From: Isoetes taiwanensis
Taxonomy: Eukaryota > Streptophyta > Lycopodiopsida > Isoetales > Isoetaceae
Assembly (NCBI GenBank): GCA_021234155.1
Contig: JAJEKV010000063.1
Coordinates: forward strand, 7,274,095-7,338,094
Reading direction: 5' to 3'
DNA length: 64,000 nt
Shown: piece by piece, positions 59,095-64,000 of the stretch
Layout of the letters: each line of letters starts with the position of its first letter
Numbering within the stretch: the first letter of the stretch is position 1
Made by a program: the position numbers and the translations under genes
Notes under the pieces: generated by a model
Told to the model about the DNA's origin: nothing
Databases searched by the model: none
The model's input: only the letters and a program-made list of their open reading frames with translations

Positions 59095-59385
59095 TCAATA
59101 TGCATAATCATAAAAGAGCAAATGAGTCTCAGTATCCTCATCTTGCTCGTCGCTCTCGCTCATTATATCATCTTCTTCAAGAAGGCTATTCAACCTTTTC
59201 AAGCAATTCTCTCTATACTGCAGAAGTTCTAGTAAATAGCCCCCGATTTTCTCCCCCTTCATGGAGAAGAATATCTGAAGATCATCTGCTTCAATGCCAT
59301 GTTGGGCACGCAACAAACAAGGTGCTGCGCATGGAGGGTTGCCTTCCACAGCCGAAGGATGAATTGGCTTAAATCATAGTTCAAA
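59095..59385 (-). pseudogene. Unidentified C-terminal exon
   Basis: After a TTTAAG acceptor-like site at about 59372 a clean frame reads AVEGNPPCAAPCLLRAQHGI, EADDLQIFFSMKGEKIGGYL and LELLQYRENCLKRLNSLLEE, with an acidic tail ending at a stop at 59095. It looks like the end of a host protein that I cannot name. It lies on the same strand, downstream of the METTL14 fragment. Confidence 0.35.
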
Positions 59386-59844
59386 GTCATGTTTTCACAA
59401 TCAATCAAAAATAGAATACTTGCAAAAAATGGTATTGTGCAATGAAATGACTTGCCTCTATCAGTATACCAGCCTTCGCAGTTAAAAATGGTTATGTTCA
59501 GCAGACAATTGCCTTCCAAGGTGTAATTTTCAATTTGTTTTCTAAGAAGCATACATGGGATAGCTTCTTCCCTCATTCTGATCACATTAACAGATCCTCT
59601 AGTTAGTTCTGCAAGGAAGTTTTTATTATTCACATGTTCAATAATTGGAATGAATGGAAGTGGATTCGTTAGGGGTCTATAGATCATTGCAACTACAGAA
59701 TTGAGTTTAGAATATCTCAAAATATAATGTACATGATAAAGGCAAAATTTGAGTTTCATGTGACATGAATAAAAGGCCTCATTCTGGCCTCCCAACATCA
59801 GATATACTTCCATTTGGGGTACCTTCTACAACGTCCACAGGTGT

Positions 59845-60800
59845 TCACTCTTGAGTGCTGGTAGTTTCTTTTGTAAGCTCAACGGTATCTATCCCTGAAT
59901 AATCTGAAACATCTTTATCCAGTTTCTCACCATCACGTATAGAGGCAGCAGCAGGTCTTGCTACAGAACTGCCAGCAAAAGAACACTGAGCAACCTTTGG
60001 ATCAACTCCAACAACAACATCCACCACAGCAACAGATGCTATGACGCTAGCAGATGACTCTACCGGTACTACATGGCCAGCATTTGGCGGTGCTACTTGC
60101 CCATCTTGAGGAACTGCAGGAGATGCTGCAACTGTAGGCTTCAGGCTTCTTATTGCTAGAAGTCACTGCTAAAGGCTGAGATGCAGAATTTGCAGCTTGG
60201 GACTGGGGCGGCTGTTGTGGTCTAGGTGGAGGTGATTTGGGCCAAAGTGCTTCTATCTCAGGGGTTGTGCCGACCAAATGGGGAGCATCAACTGGAGGGT
60301 TTCCACGGCCTCCTTGCCATACTTTACCTCTCAGAGAAATACTTTGAATAAGTCTGCAACAATATATAAGACTCAAAGAGCAGCCAACTCTGAATTAACT
60401 ATGTTCATGATATTTGAATTCTTAGGCAATATTTGAGTTAAATACTACATACCTGGGTATTATAGTTTGATGAAGTGAGCTCCTTTCCAATGGTCACCCA
60501 ACCAGCACGAATATTATGGTCTTCCCCAAACAGTTCAAGACGTCGTTGACCAAGTGCAAAATGTTCAATTATGTGATAGAGCTCTTCTGGCTTTGTCATC
60601 TTACCTGGTAGAACTATGCAAATTTGTTCGGTACATAGATTGTAAAATTCAATGCGTTCTTAACGTGTTTTCGTGCAGTATAAAAGCATACCATATGGAG
60701 GTTCCTTTAATATTATCACATCTGTGTCAACATTCGCGTGTATGATATGCCCATCTGTACTGCGACGCACAGTGCCCTTAATACCCAACAAGCAATGTTC
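59845..60800 (-). pseudogene. METTL14: METTL14-type (m6A writer subunit) gene fragment, frameshifted
   Basis: Exons: 60800-60692 ([37 protein letters not shown]), 60604-60453 ([39 protein letters not shown]) and 60353-59845 (TYSKYFSE, GKVWQGGRGNPPVDAPHLVG, TTPEIEALWPKSPPP). The first two join in frame. The proteins are the non-catalytic, RNA-binding partner of METTL3 in the nuclear mRNA m6A methyltransferase. The third exon needs a one-base shift near 60328 and another near 60145, then reaches a stop at 59845 after a low-complexity tail. The N-terminal half of the methyltransferase fold (including the DPPW-like EPPL region) is missing, so this is a partial, dead copy. Confidence 0.85.
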
Positions 60801-60859
60801 CTGAAAAGAAGTGCTACCCTTTTTATCCAAACCCTAAAGGTCTTGTAAATCATAGCAAT

Positions 60860-61160
60860 ACTATATCTAATATTTGCAAAGATTACAGATGCCAACTGTG
60901 AATACTTCCTTCGGATGATTGATCCCTTTATCTGTAATGCCAAAACGTCCATCTTGCAGAACATGCTAGATGTAAAAAAACGAAATGACATTGGTACAAT
61001 AAAGCTTATTGTTAGGCAGTATAAGATTAAAACTAACTAAAGATCGAAGGCACAAAAAAAACACTGAAAAGTAACAATTTCTACCTTTTCAAGCACAAGA
61101 AAAGACACTGGTATCATGCTACTGTCGTTAGAAATCACACCCGAGTGCTGGCAAAAATAA
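60860..61160 (-). pseudogene. Unidentified exon pair upstream of the METTL14 fragment
   Basis: Minus-strand GVISNDSSMIPVSFLVLEK ends at an AAAAG/GTAGAA donor near 61083. After a gap, LQDGRFGITDKGINHPKEVF follows a CTAG acceptor-like site near 60970. They read like consecutive exons of one protein but do not match METTL14, and I cannot name them. Confidence 0.35.
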
Positions 61161-61169
61161 GCACGGATT

Positions 61170-62575
61170 GTGCAGCAGCTTCCACTGCTGCAGGTTGTAT
61201 CTAACCCTTGCATAGAATAGCAAGGCACGTAAAATGGCTCAGAGCAAAATGCTTGTGGAAATAAAATATAGAATAGGCCTAGCTGAGAATTCATCTGCAG
61301 GTGGAATCTAGCCCTTGCAGGTTTGCCGGTTCGAACACATGCGACTAGGCTGGACCACCAACAGAGGCGACCGCCAGTTTACAGGCAAGAACCAGTTTGG
61401 AGCAGTTTCCAGCATATTCTAAGAATATTCCAGCATATGCTTAGAATATGCTAAAAACCCACAATGAGCAAGGGTTTGCCCCCCTAATGGCAACCCAAAA
61501 GAGTAAATTGTAAATTATATACCACTACAAAAAACTACCATACAACCAAATAGTTCACATTGTAAGCATCAAACTAATGATGTCACCACATTACTAGCGC
61601 ATTGGATGACTCCGTGCTAAGGATGCATAGGTAATGCACATATATTTAACTACTTTATGTCTCTACAATAGGATCGCATTTATGCCCGGCAACGACGGGC
61701 ACCGATTACTAGTTACTATTAGATGGGTTTTGCTGCCATCGCTAGGCTTTGTTCTTGATGTTATTAGGCGGTTGAGCAATCACAGGGCTCTAATGTTGTA
61801 TACTCTGGTGCTGATGCTGCCTATTTTGGCAAGGGGTTCAAACTTCGTTATAAATCTTGCATGAATCTCATCCAGAATGGCATTTTCTGGAAATCCCCAA
61901 GATGCATCTCCTCTGAGATTTGAATCGGTTGCAGGTGAGGCATTTTGATTTCTAAATCTAGCGAGCATATTTGTACTTGTATCTCTATACAAAAGACTAG
62001 GTCCATTGCAATTTCCATGGTTTTAAGGGGCCCCTAAAAAATAGAGCACATCAACATTTGACACGCTTCATTCAGGGCTAGGATTCCATGCTTTGGCATA
62101 TTCCATGGCTTATCCTTGCATCTAACGGCCAAGAATCCATAATGAAAATTTCGCACACTTTATGAGAACTGAGTGACAATGACAAGCATCTACTAAAAGG
62201 GGTACTTTTTCCCAACAATTGGACACCTCGTATACCATGGTATTAACCTAGACTACCATGGTATTAACCTAGTTTGATATCCATGTGTATTAGGCTGCTT
62301 CTAATACCATGGGACGCACCGAATATAGTGGTTGGAATCCACTAGAAAAGGATTTCTACAATTCCCATGATCTCCAATTTATTTTGACAGAAAACATAGG
62401 CTTAGATCAATGGTCCAAAGAACACGAACACAATGTCCCCTACTGACACTATATCTTACATCCATCATGTAATTCTCCCACTCCCGTGTAAAATCCTTTT
62501 CATGAATCATAATAATGCCACATTTTCTGCTAGCCACCATGATAGATAGGTTCCTTTCCAAATCATCTGTGCTGA
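61170..62575. other. Intergenic DNA with small repeats
   Basis: Includes a foldback near 61415-61455 (AGCATATTCTAAGAATAT) and a 21-bp direct repeat at 62233-62272 (TACCATGGTATTAACCTAG twice). No gene is supported. Confidence 0.45.
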
Positions 62576-63767
62576 TTACTTCCTTCTATAAATTTTAGAT
62601 GCTAAGATAATAGCAAGTGCTGCTCCAACGATGATAATAAACTTCCCCATTTTTTGTTTTGTATTTGGAATTTAGTGGTGTGGAGTAAGATTTCACTTGT
62701 GTAGAGTATGGAAAACCGTATATTTTAGGGGCTTTGAGTAGCTTGTTGCCATTTAGATGTCTAATTTCTAATTTCGATCTGGTTGCAAGCTTATTGTTGC
62801 CATATAGTTGGCAAATCTTCATTGTGGATAGCGTTTCAGGCCAGTATCTTTTCCAGCAGGTGCGGCGGAGCAGAGCGGGGGCAGCCATGGTTTCTAGGGC
62901 GCTGTTATAGGGGGATCTCTACTGTAGGTCGTGCCTGCAGCGCCCAGCGGATCTGCCTCAGCGGCAGTGGATCTGCCTCAGCGCCCAGCGGATCTGTACG
63001 TGAGAAGAAATCTTGGGCTAAAGTTTCGTGTAGAAGAAATCGTGAGAAGAAATCGTGGAAACCCTGCGATCTGCTTCAGCGGCAGCGTGGATTTGGGGTT
63101 TCTTAGCCGGACTTGGGATTTGGGATTTGGAGCGGCAGCGATAGCCGGATTTGGGGTTTCTTATCCGGATTTGGGATTTGTTGTGCACAGGGGAGGGGCG
63201 ATTCTGACCTGTCCAGCATATGCATGGTCTGCGGACCTTTTTTGTTGGGTCACCATGACTTCGATGGAGACCTTAGGAAATGGCAGCACATTTTTTCTCC
63301 AAAAAGATGCTGGCCACTAGTCTGGCATCATGTTTAGAATATGCTCCAGATCCAGGGCTGGGATTCAACCTCACAAACCTAACCCATAATACTTGGAAAA
63401 AGTATTATAATATACTACCCTTGCTTTTCTGCAATTTTCAAATAATGGGACAATATTTTACTCTCATCCTGATGATCTCCCCCCATGGTCTTACACTCAT
63501 CCCTATGATCATTCTCCATGGTCTTAATATCCGCGACTGCATTAACCTGTTTAGTGCTTTCGGTAAGACCTTCATTACAAATGCAACGCATATTTCCTTC
63601 TTGACAGCAGCCAATCTGTTTAGTAAAATTGGCTTTCCAAGCTTCCTTTTGTTTATGCAACTGGATACAAGGTTTCTATATAAAAAAGGGTGCGGTCAAC
63701 GATTTCACCTCTCTGGATATGCTGGCTCAAAAGAATTGGCACATCATCGGGAGTAACATATCCATAC
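62576..63767 (-). CDS. Sucrase/ferredoxin-like (thioredoxin-fold 2Fe-2S) protein, 3' part
   Basis: An exon starting after GAGCAG at 63767 encodes YGYVTPDDVPILLSQHIQRG then EIVDR, the hallmark of the plant Suc_Fer-like family (WYGYVTPDDV..LL..HI..GEIVDRLWRGQM). The next exon, 63660-63415, has HKQKEAWKANFTKQIGCCQE and a polar, acidic tail. A last short frame, 62650-62576, encodes MGKFIIIVGAALAIILASKI then YRRK, a single membrane anchor as found at the end of this family. The LWRGQM segment expected after EIVDR is absent, and no normal donor is seen there. The gene may therefore be damaged or divergent. The 5' exons lie beyond base 64000. Confidence 0.55.
62890..63200. repeat. GC-rich duplicated segments
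   Basis: AGCGCCCAGCGGATCTG occurs twice near 62938 and 62979; GAAGAAATC(G/T)TG recurs near 63004-63055; and TTGGGGTTTCTTA(G/T)CCGGA occurs near 63092 and 63151. These stacked short duplications are in an inferred intron of the ferredoxin-like gene. They may be an old CpG-rich insertion. Confidence 0.6.
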
Positions 63768-64000
63768 CTGCTCCATGATTGACCAAATTATTACTGAAAT
63801 TATATTTGAATAGAGAACAAGAGCATAACATCCACAGGGAAAATACACTGATCCAGTTGCTATTGTTAAACAGGCAATTAGAAGCAACAAGCTAATGAAT
63901 GTAAGCACCAATTTATGATTAGTGAAACAAATATGAGAGGAAGAAAGTATGTGCACATAATTGGTGCAGGAAAAAAGGCACTTCGAGTGAACCTTTGGTT

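Noticed and set aside
62783..63320. Plus-strand open frames in the GC-rich duplicated region
   Set aside because: They lie opposite the better-supported ferredoxin-like exons and consist of duplicated low-complexity sequence.

Overview
The window is nuclear DNA of a land plant. It has spliced eukaryotic genes, plant-only gene remnants (a photosystem I Lhca3 antenna protein, METTL14, an atypical dual-specificity phosphatase, a UPL5-type HECT ligase, a sucrase/ferredoxin-like protein) and a long PLS-type pentatricopeptide repeat (PPR) gene. The AT-rich, very transposon-dense, gene-poor landscape fits a fern or another large-genome non-seed plant, but the species is inferred, not seen. I found no rRNA, tRNA, CRISPR or bacterial operon structure.

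Layout. 1-11.83 kb: most of a CACTA (En/Spm) transposon whose right end (11830) is in the window. It has two divergent genes: a Transposase_24/tnpA-like gene on the minus strand, and an apparently intact six-exon TNP2-type transposase on the plus strand. Host gene scraps (PPR, UPL5) lie between the exons. 11.3-13.9 kb: two short hAT-type elements with perfect 8-bp target duplications and an extraordinary density of GTAC. 14.5-17.1 kb: a frameshifted DDE-type transposase gene. 17.8-18.7 kb: a possible hAT 3' end and a SINE-like stretch. 19.8-20.2 kb: a palindromic minisatellite. 21-22.9 kb: a rearranged PIF/Harbinger transposase. 24.3-25.5 kb: a LINE scrap, a TGACG-rich repeat and a pentanucleotide microsatellite. 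26.3-27.7 kb: an unrecognised protein with a finger-like motif.

28.5-33.0 kb: an Lhca3 pseudogene fused in-line to a phosphatase fragment, with a 3.3-kb TTA-flanked element inserted just upstream of its start codon. 35.4 kb: a LINE scrap. 36.2-38.6 kb: a strikingly T/C-rich tract. 40.4-41.3 kb: a hAT transposase. 41.3-43.1 kb: a broken kinase-like gene converging on it. 45.5-46.7 kb: a second LINE. 47.7 and 48.6 kb: ABCG-transporter and copia scraps. 49.76-51.91 kb: an intact, intronless PPR gene, the best candidate for a working host gene. 53.76-55.39 kb: a frameshifted gene of roughly 500 codons with a good TATA box. 56.9-58.1 kb: a microsatellite and a 0.5-kb duplicated tRNA-headed repeat. 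58.17-58.66 kb: arrays matching the heat-shock element. 58.7-60.8 kb: exons of an NSUN-type and a METTL14-type RNA methyltransferase. 62.6-63.8 kb: the 3' part of a sucrase/ferredoxin-like gene.

These genes do not form one pathway. Almost everything is a transposon, or a piece of a host gene carried or broken by one. The most interesting signals are gene-fragment capture and fusion, and repeats whose monomers look like transcription-factor sites (GTAC, GAAnnTTC, TGACG, AACGG).
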